Shown here: positions 17,082 to 26,409 of the stretch, one piece after another | How the letters are laid out: every line of letters starts with the position of its first letter | Numbering within the stretch: the stretch's first letter is position 1 | Source: Halobellus rarus | Lineage (GTDB): Archaea > Halobacteriota > Halobacteria > Halobacteriales > Haloferacaceae | DNA length: 64,000 nt | Assembly (NCBI RefSeq): GCF_024494595.1 | Contig: NZ_JANHDI010000010.1 | Location: 124,001-188,000, forward strand | Direction of reading: 5' to 3' | The notes under the pieces: generated by a model | Told to the model about the DNA's origin: nothing | The model's input: the letters and a program-made list of their open reading frames with translations, nothing else | The model's database searches: none | Position numbers and translations under genes: made by a program

Positions 17082-17894
17082 ATGGCGACAGAACAACCGG
17101 AACAGCGGACGTGGAGGCGCCCGACGGCGTTCTACAACCACTACGTGAAGTGGGCGGTCTACGTGGTCATCACGGTGTTCCTGCTGTGGAGCGCCTGGAA
17201 TATGCGGATCTCACCGGCCCGGATAATGGACGGCTGGAACGCCGCCGTCGGGCTGGTCGAAGGAATGGTCCCGCCGGAGTACACCACGCAGTTCAAGAAC
17301 GAACTGCTGATCGAGGGACTCGTCGAGAGCCTCGCGATGTCGGTCATCGCGACGATCGTCGGCGTCATCATCTCGATCCCGGTGGCGTTCATGGCCGCCG
17401 AGAACATCGCACCGAAGCCGGTGTACTGGACCGGCAGAGGGATCATCACGGTCTCGCGGTCGTTCCACGAACTCATCATCGCGATCATCGCCGTCAAGGC
17501 GGTCGGGATCGGCGCGCTCGCCGGCGTGATCGCGCTCTCGTACAAGACGGTCGGCTTCTTCGCGAAACTGCTCGCCGAGGAGATCGAAGACATCGACAGC
17601 GGACAGATGGAAGCGACCGAGGCCACCGGCGCGAACCGCGTGCAGACGATGCTCTTCGGGGTCATCCCCCAGGTGATGCCGCGGATCATCGGGCTGACGA
17701 TCTACCGCTGGGACATCAACATCCGCCACAGCACGATCGTCGGTATCGTCGGCGCCGGCGGCATCGGCGCGACGCTGCTGAACTCCTTCGACCAGTACGA
17801 CTACGACTTCTTCCTGACGATCATCATCGCGATCATCGCGATCGTCATGGTCGGTGAGCTGATCAGTACGTACATCAGGGGGCGGATACAATGA
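17082..17894 (+). CDS. phnE: Phosphonate-type ABC importer, permease subunit 1
   Basis: A 270-residue inner-membrane permease with about six helices. The EAA loop that docks on PhnC reads GQMEATEATGANRVQTMLFG followed by the conserved VIPQVMPR. The closing segment has STIVGIVGAGGIGATL, the PhnE signature. It starts 2 nt after phnC and overlaps the second permease by 4 nt, indicating translational coupling. Confidence 0.93.
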   Translation: MATEQPEQRTWRRPTAFYNHYVKWAVYVVITVFLLWSAWNMRISPARIMDGWNAAVGLVEGMVPPEYTTQFKNELLIEGLVESLAMSVIATIVGVIISIPVAFMAAENIAPKPVYWTGRGIITVSRSFHELIIAIIAVKAVGIGALAGVIALSYKTVGFFAKLLAEEIEDIDSGQMEATEATGANRVQTMLFGVIPQVMPRIIGLTIYRWDINIRHSTIVGIVGAGGIGATLLNSFDQYDYDFFLTIIIAIIAIVMVGELISTYIRGRIQ

Positions 17895-18682
17895 CAGACT
17901 ACCAGACCTGGGAGCGGCGGACGCCGAGACAGCGGATCGGCCGGTACATCCTGATGCTGATCGTACTGGTCGCGGCCGCGGTATCCTGGCAACTGTTGCA
18001 GATCAACTACAGCTACCTCGGGACCGCTCCGACGGAGTTCATGGACCTGATCAACCGGATGTACCCGCCGAACGTCGGGTACACCGGCGAGATCATCTCG
18101 CCGATGATCGAGACGATCCACATCGCGATTCTCGGAACGGCGCTGGCGGTCCTGATGTCGATTCCGGTCGCGCTGATCGGCGCGGAGAACACGACGCCGA
18201 ACCGGTTCACGTTCGTCCTGGGGAAGTTCATAATCTCCGCCTCGCGGTCGGTGAACGTGATCATCTGGGCGCTGGTCTTCGTCATCATCTTCGGATCGGG
18301 CGCGCTGGCGGGGACGCTCGCCATCGCGGTCCGCTCGATCGGTTTCTGTTCGAAACTGATCGCGGAGGCCATCGAGGAGATCGACCCCGGTCAGGTCGAA
18401 GCGATCCAGGCGACGGGCGCGAACTCGATCGAGGCCGCGATCTACGGCATCGTTCCGCAGGTCAAGCCCGCCCTCATCGGCGTCTCCACCTACCGGTGGG
18501 ACATCAACGTCCGCGCCTCGACGATCATCGGCTTCGTCGGCGCCGGCGGCATCGGCGTCGAACTGAACACGTCGATCAACTTCTTCGCGTGGCAGCAGGT
18601 CCTCACGATCCTCTTGGCGATCCTCATCATCGTCGTCTTCAGCGAGGTCGTCTCGGCGTACCTGCGCCGGAAGGTCCGCTGA
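17891..18682 (+). CDS. phnE: Phosphonate-type ABC importer, permease subunit 2
   Basis: A 263-residue paralogue of the preceding gene, with about six helices, the EAA loop GQVEAIQATGANSIEAAIYG and the end signature ASTIIGFVGAGGIGVEL. The 4-nt ATGA overlap with phnE1 couples the two. Two PhnE proteins probably make a heterodimeric pore, an arrangement seen in several haloarchaeal and bacterial phn loci. It is the last gene of the operon. Confidence 0.92.
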   Translation: MTDYQTWERRTPRQRIGRYILMLIVLVAAAVSWQLLQINYSYLGTAPTEFMDLINRMYPPNVGYTGEIISPMIETIHIAILGTALAVLMSIPVALIGAENTTPNRFTFVLGKFIISASRSVNVIIWALVFVIIFGSGALAGTLAIAVRSIGFCSKLIAEAIEEIDPGQVEAIQATGANSIEAAIYGIVPQVKPALIGVSTYRWDINVRASTIIGFVGAGGIGVELNTSINFFAWQQVLTILLAILIIVVFSEVVSAYLRRKVR

Positions 18683-19704
18683 GCCGCGTTCCTCCGTTTC
18701 GGTCCAGCGCACGTGCCTCGTCGGGTCGGTTTTGATAACGGGGTATGCACGACCCAGCCGCGAGATGCCTCACAGACGTACGGCCGACAGAACCAATCAC
18801 GTGACCGCGCGCCGTCGTGGGATCGGTCGCGTACACGCTTCCGACGGCGACGCGGAGAATTCGAACCCCGAAACGCTGGAGATCCGAGACCGCTCGATCG
18901 CACCGGAACGCCGAGTCGGTACTCCGACTGTCGCGGTGGCTCCCCGATATCGGGCACTACCCGGATGGCGACGACGCGATCGGGCCCCGAACCGTTCCAA
19001 ATCTAATCAGATCCGTGTCAGTATGTGGATCGGGGAGTCCCAGGTGAAGAGACGAATCGCTCCGCGCTCGAAGATCTCACTCGCTGGCGGTACCGAAGTG
19101 TATCGCTGGATCAGGCACCACGTGCTGTCGGCGGTCTATTTCAGGGGTTTCGGACCCTAACATCGACGAATTCCCAACAGGCGCACGATCGGCGATGCGC
19201 GGTGATCGGAGAGACGGGACAGTCGTTGAATTGCCTCGGTCCGCTCCGACGTGGCTGTTGTCTCCCGGTTCGAACGTAGGCCGACTATATAGAACAAATT
19301 GTGCCGTTCGGAGCGTGAAATTCGCGTATTGTTCGATATGTCGAAACGGGGGAGCAACGGCCGCCGGGGATGACTCGCCAGAGGCGGTGAATATTTCCTT
19401 TAAACCTCGATTTCAACGGGTATGGAGACATCAGTGGCGAACAATGGAATCGAGATGCCGAGTTGAGTTTCGTATATCGAAATTCATCGCACACTCTTTT
19501 AATATTGTCTGCTACTGTGAGATATATTTTCATAGTGGGACCGGGACTGAGACGGTCCGAAAGACCGGAATAACGTCTAGCTGCGCGATGTCCGGTTCGG
19601 AGAGGAGTAAAAGAACGTGAATCGGGGGAGCCGATACACCGGACACCTACGGATATATATAGAAAATACCAAGGATTATAAGGGTAAACAATAACATAAG
19701 TCGA
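18683..19704. other. 1-kb non-coding spacer between phn and ugp operons
   Basis: No reading frame here has the acidic composition, G/C third positions or start signals of its neighbours; the frames are Arg/Ser-rich and overlap each other. From about 19,390 to 19,700 the DNA becomes markedly A/T-rich. That stretch is a long regulatory region or relic insertion ahead of ugpB. I see no tRNA or inverted-repeat ends. Confidence 0.5.
19652..19683 (+). promoter_or_regulatory. ugpB: Promoter region of the ugp operon
   Basis: Two TATA candidates: GATATATATAG at 19652-19662 and GATTATAAG at 19675-19683. The second lies about 25 nt before GTG 19705 and about 30 nt before ATG 19711, so it favours a leaderless or nearly leaderless message. 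Confidence 0.45.
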
Positions 19705-19710
19705 GTGGAA

Positions 19711-21132
19711 ATGATGACAGAAAGAACCAGGCGAACGTTCATCAAAGGTGCGGGCGCAGCGACCGTCGCGGGGCTCGCTGGGTGTTCGAGTCAGGACGGG
19801 AGCGGTGATTCCGGCGGCGATTCCGGCGGCGACTCCGGGGGCGATTCCGGGGACTCGAACGGGACGACGACGGGATCGGGCCAGGGCGAATCGGTCACGA
19901 TCCAGTTCTGGCACGCGATGGGCGGTGACCTCGCACAGCGCATCGACGACATCGTTGACAGTTTCGAAGAGCAGAGCGACGGCATCACCGTCGAAACGAC
20001 GTCGCGGAACAGCTACCGGGACAACCTCAACGCGACGACCTCGGCGGTGAGCTCCGGAAACCCGCCGGCGCTCTCGCAGCTCTTCGAGATCGGGACGCAG
20101 TTGGCGATCGACAGCCAGGCGTTCGTCCCGGTCGAGGACATCATTCCGAGCGACCGGATCAACTACGACAACTTCCTCGATCCGGTGTTGGACTTCTATC
20201 GGGTGGACGGGAAGCTGAACTCGATGCCGTTCAACTCCAGTAACGCGATTATGATGTACAACCGGGACGCCTTCGAGGAGGCCGGGCTGGATCCGGACTC
20301 TCCACCCACGACGTACCAGGGCGTCACGGACGCCGCGAACACCCTCACCAGCGAGGGCGTCGTCGAGCAGGGAATGACGTTCCCGAACCACTCGTGGTTC
20401 GTCGAGTCGTGGTTCGGGCACCAGGACACGACGCTCGTCAACAACGACAACGGACGGAGCGGGCGCGCGACGGAGTCGAACCTCGACAGCGAGGCCGCCC
20501 AGAACATCTTCGAGTGGTGGGTCGACCTCTACGAGCAGGACCAGTACCTCAATCCCGGAATCGAGGCGTGGGGCGAGGCCCAGCAGGCCTTCCTGACCCA
20601 GGAGACGGGGATGATCATCTACTCGACGTCGAGCATCGCGCCGATGAAGCAGGGCGCCGCCGACAACGGGTTCGAACTCGACACGGCGTACCTGCCCGCG
20701 CCCGGTGGCGACCGGGCAGGAATCCCCATCGGCGGGGCGTCGCTGTGGGTCCCGCAGGGCCTCTCGGACGCCCAGCAGCAGGCCGCCGCGGAGTTGCTGC
20801 TCTTCATGACGCAGCCGGAGCAGCAGGCGCAGTGGCACACCGGAACCGGCTACTTCCCGGTTCGCGAGGAGTCGATCACGCAACTCGAAGACGACGGGTT
20901 CTACGAGGAGAACCCGGCGTTCCGGACGGCCATCGACCAGCTCAACGAGACCGAGAGCACGCCGGCGACGAGCGGGGCCCTGATGGGACCGTTCCCGGAG
21001 GTCCGCACCATCATCGAAGAGGGCTACGTGAGTATGATCCAGGACGACGGACCGAGCGTCTCCGACGGCCTCTCGGAGATCAAAAGCGACGTCGACAGCG
21101 CGCTGCAGAGCTACAACGACCGGGTCTCGTAA
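19711..21132 (+). CDS. ugpB: Glycerol-3-phosphate-type ABC importer, substrate-binding lipoprotein
   Basis: A 473-residue family-1 solute-binding lipoprotein. Tat signal TRRTFIKGAG; lipobox GLAGCSS; then a Ser/Gly/Asp repeat linker almost identical in style to that of PhnD. The core opens with TIQFWHAMGG, the UgpB hallmark, and includes MPFNSSNAIMMYNRDAFEEAG and IPIGGASLWVPQG (substrate pocket). It probably binds sn-glycerol 3-phosphate or glycerophosphodiesters, since a glycerophosphodiesterase closes the operon. Starts at GTG 19705, ATG 19711 and ATG 19714 are all possible; I use 19711. Confidence 0.9.
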   Translation: MMTERTRRTFIKGAGAATVAGLAGCSSQDGSGDSGGDSGGDSGGDSGDSNGTTTGSGQGESVTIQFWHAMGGDLAQRIDDIVDSFEEQSDGITVETTSRNSYRDNLNATTSAVSSGNPPALSQLFEIGTQLAIDSQAFVPVEDIIPSDRINYDNFLDPVLDFYRVDGKLNSMPFNSSNAIMMYNRDAFEEAGLDPDSPPTTYQGVTDAANTLTSEGVVEQGMTFPNHSWFVESWFGHQDTTLVNNDNGRSGRATESNLDSEAAQNIFEWWVDLYEQDQYLNPGIEAWGEAQQAFLTQETGMIIYSTSSIAPMKQGAADNGFELDTAYLPAPGGDRAGIPIGGASLWVPQGLSDAQQQAAAELLLFMTQPEQQAQWHTGTGYFPVREESITQLEDDGFYEENPAFRTAIDQLNETESTPATSGALMGPFPEVRTIIEEGYVSMIQDDGPSVSDGLSEIKSDVDSALQSYNDRVS

Positions 21133-21154
21133 TCGACTCACTCCCACTGACAGA

Positions 21155-22045
21155 ATGCCCGAATTCACTAAACCGTACGAATCGCGGTGGCAGGCGTTTC
21201 TGCTGCTGCTTCCGACGTTCGCGGTCCTGATCGCGTTCCTGTACTACCCGGGAGTCGAGACCTTCCGGTTGAGTCTCCAGCAGACGATTCTCCTGGGCAC
21301 CCGAAAGACGTTCGTGGGGCTCGAGAACTACGCGACGCTCGCGACGTCCTCGGCGTACCACTGGAGCTTCGCGATCTCGGTCGCCTTCGCCGCGGTCGTC
21401 GTCGTCGGAACGCTCGTGGCATCGCTGTTCGTCGCGTACCTCCTCTTCCAGGTCGACGTCGGTTCGTCGACGTACCTGATCGCGGCGATCTGGCCGTATG
21501 CGCTGCCGACGGCCGTCGCCGCGTCGGTGCTCTTGTTCCTGCTGCATCCGTCCCTGGGGATCATCACCTACGTGCTGGAGAGCCTCACCGGGACCTCGCT
21601 AGATTGGTTCACGAACGGCCCGCAGGCGTTCGCGATCGTCGCCGTCGTCGCCATCTGGAAGCAGTTGGGATACAACATCATCTTCATGGTCGCGTCGCTG
21701 AACAACATTCCCGAGACGCTGACCGAGTCGGCCAAGCTGGACGGCGTCGGTCACCTGAAGATGCTGTATCGGGTGTACGTACCTCTGATGTCCCCGACGC
21801 TCGTCTTCCTCGTGGTCATGAACACGATCTACGCGTTCTTCCAGACGTTCCCGCTCGTCGACCTGATGACGAGCGGCGGACCGAACGAGGCCACGAACCT
21901 GCTGATCTTCAAACTGTACCGCGACGCGTTCGAGTTCAGCAACCTCGGGCTCGCGTCCGCGGAATCGGTCGTCCTGTTCGCCATCGTGGCGATACTGATG
22001 TACGTCCAGTTGCGGCTGTCGGAGAGCTACACTACCTATGCGTGA
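21155..22045 (+). CDS. ugpA: Glycerol-3-phosphate-type ABC importer, permease
   Basis: A 296-residue membrane protein with six helices (MalF/UgpA type). It starts MPEFTKPYESRWQAFLLLLP, with the first helix immediately after. The EAA loop that contacts the ATPase is ESAKLDGVGHLKMLYRVYVP. It follows ugpB by 22 nt. Confidence 0.93.
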   Translation: MPEFTKPYESRWQAFLLLLPTFAVLIAFLYYPGVETFRLSLQQTILLGTRKTFVGLENYATLATSSAYHWSFAISVAFAAVVVVGTLVASLFVAYLLFQVDVGSSTYLIAAIWPYALPTAVAASVLLFLLHPSLGIITYVLESLTGTSLDWFTNGPQAFAIVAVVAIWKQLGYNIIFMVASLNNIPETLTESAKLDGVGHLKMLYRVYVPLMSPTLVFLVVMNTIYAFFQTFPLVDLMTSGGPNEATNLLIFKLYRDAFEFSNLGLASAESVVLFAIVAILMYVQLRLSESYTTYA

Positions 22046-22145
22046 TACGATGTGTGAAACCCCACAGTTGAACCGACGGCGCGAGCGTCGATCGCCACGG
22101 AGCGTCGGCTCCTCGCCGACGAGCAGTTCGAGCGAGGTGTGACAG

Positions 22146-23015
22146 ATGGCGACACGCTCAACGTCCGAGTCGACGCTCGCCCGGTTGCTACCCGGAGACA
22201 TCGACGCCGAGCAGGCGCTCGTCCACGGCGGCCTCGTGGTGTCGATTTTCCTGATGGGCCTGCCGCTGCTCCTGGCGCTGATCATGAGCACCCAGAACAC
22301 CACCGAGGTGTATCAGATCACCAACGTCGGAATCGGGAGCCAGGGACTCTCGAACTACGAAACGGTGCTCGGGGAGTACAACTTCGGACAGTACATGATC
22401 AACTCGGTCGTGATGTCGGTGATCATCGTCGTCGGGAAGGTGACGCTGTCTCTCTTCGCGGCGCTCGCGCTCGTCTACTACCGATTCCCCTACGAGCGCG
22501 CCGTGTTCATGTTCATCCTGCTCACGCTCCTGTTGCCGGTCCCGGTCCGGATCGTGCCGCTGTTCGACCTGATGGCACGGCTCGGCTGGGGGAACACGCT
22601 GATGGCGATCACCGGCCCGTACATCGCGAGTGCGACGGCGGTGTTCCTGTTCCGACAGCACTTCATGTCGATTCCCGCCTCGCTGGTCGAGAACGCACAC
22701 CTCGACGGCGTCGGGCCGCTGAAGTTCCTCTGGGAGGTGCTGATACCGATGTCGAGAGGGATGATCGCCGGCGTCTCGGTGATCACCTTCATCTACGCGT
22801 GGAACCAGTACCTGTGGCCGCTCATCATTATGAGCGATCAGAGCAAGCAGGTGGTGCAGGTCGGCCTCCGGTTCCTCCAGGCGGCCTCGCAGTCGGGGCT
22901 CACGCGCTGGGGAATCATTATGGCCGGCGCAGTGATCGCGCTCCTGCCGCCGCTCGCCGTGCTCATCGTGATGCACCGGCCGCTTCTCAAGACACTCGCG
23001 ATCCAACAGAAGTGA
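22146..23015 (+). CDS. ugpE: Glycerol-3-phosphate-type ABC importer, permease
   Basis: A 289-residue membrane protein of MalG/UgpE type with six helices. The EAA loop reads ENAHLDGVGPLKFLWEVLIP. LTLLLPVPVRIVPLFDLM and FIYAWNQYLWPLIIM are family signatures. A 100-nt gap separates it from ugpA, longer than the other spacings in this operon. It pairs with UgpA to form the translocation pore. Confidence 0.93.
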   Translation: MATRSTSESTLARLLPGDIDAEQALVHGGLVVSIFLMGLPLLLALIMSTQNTTEVYQITNVGIGSQGLSNYETVLGEYNFGQYMINSVVMSVIIVVGKVTLSLFAALALVYYRFPYERAVFMFILLTLLLPVPVRIVPLFDLMARLGWGNTLMAITGPYIASATAVFLFRQHFMSIPASLVENAHLDGVGPLKFLWEVLIPMSRGMIAGVSVITFIYAWNQYLWPLIIMSDQSKQVVQVGLRFLQAASQSGLTRWGIIMAGAVIALLPPLAVLIVMHRPLLKTLAIQQK

Positions 23016-23021
23016 TACACT

Positions 23022-24161
23022 ATGTCTGACATTCACATCGACGGTCTGACGAAAGAGTTCGACGACGTAACGGCGGTCGACGACATCTCCTTCGACGTCG
23101 ACAGCGGCGAGTTCCTCGTCCTCGTCGGTCCCTCGGGGTGCGGTAAATCGACCACACTTCGGATGATCGCCGGACTCGAAGACATCACGAGCGGCGAACT
23201 CCGAATCGGCGAACGCCGCGTGAACGAACTGGCACCGAAAGAGCGCAACATCGCGATGGTGTTCCAGAACTACGCGCTCTACCCGCACATGACGAGCGCA
23301 GAGAACATGAAGTTCGGGATGAAGTCCGTCAGCGACTACACGAGCGAGGAGATAAACGAACGCGTCAGGAAGGCCGCCGACATCCTCGACATTCCGGAAC
23401 TCCTCGACCGCAAGCCCAGCGAACTGTCGGGCGGAGAGCGACAGCGGGTCGCCATCGGACGGGCGATCGTCCGCGAACCCGACGTGTTCCTCCTGGACGA
23501 GCCGCTGAGCAACCTCGACGCGAAGCTCCGGGTGCAGATGCGCGCGGAGCTCTTACAGCTCCACCGGGAACTCGACGCCACGACGGTGTACGTGACTCAC
23601 GATCAGACCGAGGCGATGACGCTCGGCGATCGGGTGGCGGTCCTGAACGACGGGCAGATCGAGCAGGTGGACCCGCCGCAGATGCTCTATGACTTCCCCG
23701 ATACGCGGTTCGTCGCGGAGTTCATCGGCAGCCCCGCGATGAACATCGTGCCGATCGACCTCGCCTTCGGGGACGGCGCCGTCGCGCATCACGAGAGCTT
23801 CGAGCTGTCGCTGCCGAACCCGGAGCTGTTCACCGAGCGACCGGACTCGGCGTACTTCGGCGTCCGTCCCGAGGACGTCTCGCTCGTCGACAACGTCGCG
23901 GGCGATCCCGAGACGTTCGAGGCCGAAGTGAGCGTCACCGAACCGCTCGGGGAGTCGCTCTTAGTTCACTGTCTGCTCGGCGGCGACGAACTCCACGTGA
24001 AAGCGGAGGCGCGGACCGAACTCGACGCCGGCGACACCGTCGAACTCTGCGTCGACGAGGAGCGGCTGCACGTGTTCGACGACGCCGGCGACGCGATCTA
24101 TCACTCCTCCCCGCGCGGAGAGACGGTGTCCGACGCCGCCGAGACGCAGGTCGAACCCTAA
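23022..24161 (+). CDS. ugpC: Glycerol-3-phosphate-type ABC importer, ATP-binding subunit
   Basis: A 379-residue ABC ATPase of the sugar/glycerol-phosphate (MalK/UgpC) group. Walker A is GPSGCGKST, the Q loop VFQNYALYPHMT, the signature LSGGERQRVAIGRA, Walker B VFLLDEPLSNLDAKLR and the switch His VTHDQTEAM. The C-terminal 130 residues form the regulatory OB-fold (TOBE) domain with FVAEFIGSPAMN and VRPEDVS. It follows ugpE by 6 nt. Confidence 0.95.
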   Translation: MSDIHIDGLTKEFDDVTAVDDISFDVDSGEFLVLVGPSGCGKSTTLRMIAGLEDITSGELRIGERRVNELAPKERNIAMVFQNYALYPHMTSAENMKFGMKSVSDYTSEEINERVRKAADILDIPELLDRKPSELSGGERQRVAIGRAIVREPDVFLLDEPLSNLDAKLRVQMRAELLQLHRELDATTVYVTHDQTEAMTLGDRVAVLNDGQIEQVDPPQMLYDFPDTRFVAEFIGSPAMNIVPIDLAFGDGAVAHHESFELSLPNPELFTERPDSAYFGVRPEDVSLVDNVAGDPETFEAEVSVTEPLGESLLVHCLLGGDELHVKAEARTELDAGDTVELCVDEERLHVFDDAGDAIYHSSPRGETVSDAAETQVEP

Positions 24162-24259
24162 TGAGCGGTGTCGTCGAAACCGTCGACGACACGCCGGTGT
24201 CGTCGCGGCAGTCGTCACCGCGCGAGCGCCCAGCGGGGAGTTCACCGGAGAGGGTCTGA
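24161..24259 (+). CDS. Possible 32-residue peptide between ugpC and ugpQ
   Basis: An ATG overlaps the ugpC stop (TAATG). The frame encodes 32 residues (MSGVVETVDDTPVSSRQSSP then RERPAGSSPERV) and ends in TGA one base before the GTG of ugpQ. The exact fit between the two genes would couple translation. The composition is polar and unremarkable, so it could equally be a spacer; no homologue is recognised. Confidence 0.3.
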   Translation: MSGVVETVDDTPVSSRQSSPRERPAGSSPERV

Positions 24260-24260
24260 A

Positions 24261-24959
24261 GTGCGCCCGATCGCCCACCGAGGCTGTCTGGCGCAGTATC
24301 CGGAGAACACCCTCGAAGCGTTTCGACGCTCCGCGGCGGTCGTGGAGATGATCGAGACCGACGTCCAGCGCTGCGCGTCGGGCGAACTGGTCGTCTTCCA
24401 CGACGAGACGCTCGATCGAGTCACCGACGTTACCGGCGAGGTTGCGTCGACGCCGCTGTCGGCACTCAAGGAGGCCTCGGTCCTCGGCACTGACGAATCG
24501 ATCCCCCTCCTGACGGAGGTGTTCGAGGCCGTTCCGCCGAGCGTCGGGCTGAATCTCGAACTGAAGGGGCTGGACGTCGCGGCCGACGCCGTCGAGATCG
24601 CCGGCCGGTACGACCACGAGGTGATCGTCTCCTCGTTCCGACCGGACGAGGTCGCGGACGCCCGCGACGCCGGTGCGGCGGCGGTCGCGTACCTGGTCTA
24701 CGCCGACGCCGACGCGACCGACGAGTTCGACACGGCCGAGGCGCTCGACGTCGCCGACGAGTTGGGCTGTTCGTACGTCCATCCGCACGTTCACCTCTGT
24801 CTCGACACCGAAATCGTCGAGCGCGCTCACGCCAGAGGGTTCGGCGTCAACGCTTGGACCGCCGAGGGAAGCGACACGATCGCGGAGTTACGCGCTCGGA
24901 ACGTCGACGGCGTCGTGATCGACGACTGCGGGCTCGCAGACGAGTGTCGAGACGAGTAG
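24261..24959 (+). CDS. ugpQ: Glycerophosphodiester phosphodiesterase
   Basis: A 232-residue GDPD-family TIM barrel that cuts glycerophosphodiesters to glycerol 3-phosphate and an alcohol. The N-terminus holds the catalytic HRG followed by YPENTLEAF, then IETDVQ (metal Glu and Asp) and VFHDETLDR (second catalytic His). LNLELKG supplies another metal ligand. No signal peptide, so it works in the cytoplasm on imported substrate. The GTG start at 24261 places HRG at residues 6-8, as in relatives. It closes the operon and supports a glycerophosphodiester role for the importer. Confidence 0.9.
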   Translation: MRPIAHRGCLAQYPENTLEAFRRSAAVVEMIETDVQRCASGELVVFHDETLDRVTDVTGEVASTPLSALKEASVLGTDESIPLLTEVFEAVPPSVGLNLELKGLDVAADAVEIAGRYDHEVIVSSFRPDEVADARDAGAAAVAYLVYADADATDEFDTAEALDVADELGCSYVHPHVHLCLDTEIVERAHARGFGVNAWTAEGSDTIAELRARNVDGVVIDDCGLADECRDE

Positions 24960-24989
24960 CGCGGGGGGCCGCTCTCTTCTCCGGTCGCG

Positions 24990-26258
24990 TTAGAGAATCT
25001 GGACGGCGACGACGCCGACGAGGCCCAGCAGCGAGAGGTACGCCGAGCGGGTCGTGACGGGAACGAGCAGGTTCCGGTTGATGCCCACGGCGAGCCACAC
25101 CTTGACGAAGATGCTCGCGAGTGTGCCGGCCAGGACGCCCTGAGCCGCCACAGCGGGCGTAATCTGACCAGTACTCGCCAGCGAGACGGCCGTCGTAGTC
25201 GTCGTCCCGCTGGAGAGCAATCCGCTGAGGAAACTGGTGAGGAGGAAGCCGGCGGTCCCGAACATCTGTTGCGCTCCCGCCGTGATCACGAGGACGAGGA
25301 GGAACAGCCCGCCGAACGTCAGCGCGTTGGCGCTGCTGAACGGCGAGTCGAGATCGAGTTCCATATCGCCGGTCCAGTTGCGCTCGTAGCCGGTCAGCGC
25401 GACGCCGCCGACGGCGATCAGCCCGAGCGGGAGGCCGACGCTGAACGCGGACTGCGGGACGAAGGCGACGACGATGATGAGGTTCCGAACGGCCATCGCG
25501 GCGTCGGCGACGAGGATCGTCGCCACCGCGAGGTCGAGGATCCCCGAGTTGGTCTTCGCCCGGTTCGCGATTTCGCCGATGACGGCCGTCGAGTTGACGA
25601 GACCGCCGAAGAACCCCGTGATGAGCATCCCGCGGCTCCCGTAGCGCTGCATGATCGCGTAGTTCACGAACCCGATCGCGCTGACCGCGATCACCAAGAG
25701 CCAGATGAGTTGCGGGTCGATCGCGTCCCACGGCCCGTACGTCCCCGTCGGCAAGAGCGGGTAGACGACGAAGGCGATGATGGCGAACTCGGCGGCTCCG
25801 CGGACCTCCTGGTGTGAGAGGCGGTTCGCGAACTGGTGGAGCTCCCGCCGCAGGACCAGCAGGAACGACGACGTGATCGCGATGACGACCCCGACCAGGA
25901 GGTAGTCCATCCCGACGAGCACGCCGACGACGTAGGCGACGAGCAACGACGTCGACGTCGTCAGCGCGAGCCCGCCGCCGTCCTCGTCGGGACTGTCGCG
26001 CGCGTCGATGAGGAGCCCGCGAGCACCGAGCAGGATGCCCTGGACGAGAACCAGCACCCCACCGAGCGCCAGCAGGACCGTCTCTCCGAGCGTCGCGGCC
26101 GCCGCGCCGACGAGGCTGGTGAGCGTGAAGGTCCGAATCCCCGCGGACTTGTTCGACCACTCCCGCTCGAGTCCGAGCAGCATACCCAGCGCCCCCGCGA
26201 TGAAGAGGTTGAGCACGTCCGCGTTGATCGGGACGGTCTCCGGGCCGAGCTGCAGCAT
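24990..26258 (-). CDS. MgtC/SapB family membrane protein with DUF4010 domain
   Basis: 422 residues. The N-terminal third carries the MgtC signature GLEREWSNKSAGIRTFTLTS with about five helices. The rest is a DUF4010-type block of about eight more, including GFFGGLVNSTAVIGEIANRA and LLSSGTTTTTAVSLASTG. Families of this kind are linked to magnesium or low-phosphate stress, but transport has not been shown for DUF4010 proteins. I start at ATG 26258, which lies about 28 nt after a TATA box; a TTG at 26288 would start inside that box. It is convergent with ugpQ. Confidence 0.85.
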   Translation of the reverse strand: MLQLGPETVPINADVLNLFIAGALGMLLGLEREWSNKSAGIRTFTLTSLVGAAAATLGETVLLALGGVLVLVQGILLGARGLLIDARDSPDEDGGGLALTTSTSLLVAYVVGVLVGMDYLLVGVVIAITSSFLLVLRRELHQFANRLSHQEVRGAAEFAIIAFVVYPLLPTGTYGPWDAIDPQLIWLLVIAVSAIGFVNYAIMQRYGSRGMLITGFFGGLVNSTAVIGEIANRAKTNSGILDLAVATILVADAAMAVRNLIIVVAFVPQSAFSVGLPLGLIAVGGVALTGYERNWTGDMELDLDSPFSSANALTFGGLFLLVLVITAGAQQMFGTAGFLLTSFLSGLLSSGTTTTTAVSLASTGQITPAVAAQGVLAGTLASIFVKVWLAVGINRNLLVPVTTRSAYLSLLGLVGVVAVQIL

Positions 26259-26285
26259 CGTCAGATTCCCCCCGTGACCGTCCGC

Positions 26286-26297
26286 CAAAATAAAAGG
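26286..26297 (-). promoter_or_regulatory. TATA box for the MgtC/DUF4010 gene
   Basis: The minus strand reads CCTTTTATTTTG about 28-40 nt before ATG 26258. A second A/T-rich run (ATATGAGTATATACC) lies just upstream. Confidence 0.45.
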
Positions 26298-26375
26298 AAC
26301 ATATGAGTATATACCAGTATTTTCTCTATTTAGGCTATATAGCCACGTCGCTTAGTTCTTTCGCAGCGAACCGGA

Positions 26376-26389
26376 TTAGGCCCGCCTAA
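26376..26389. promoter_or_regulatory. Palindromic operator, DtxR/IdeR-like (distal)
   Basis: TTAGGC-CC-GCCTAA is a perfect inverted repeat. The half-site TTAGG/CCTAA is that of the DtxR/IdeR iron-dependent repressors, whose haloarchaeal relatives are SirR/Idr. It lies about 45 nt before an iron-siderophore binding-protein gene. A related half-site, ATTTAGGCTATATAGCC, lies at 26328-26344. Confidence 0.6.
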
Positions 26390-26409
26390 ACTTCGAAAGG
26401 GACCTGAGT

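Noticed and set aside
19285-21168. 627-codon minus-strand frame
   Set aside because: Antisense of ugpB, extended into the spacer; no protein-like composition.
24847-26160. 437-codon minus-strand frame
   Set aside because: Off-frame shadow of the MgtC/DUF4010 gene, almost all Arg, Gly, Pro and Asp.
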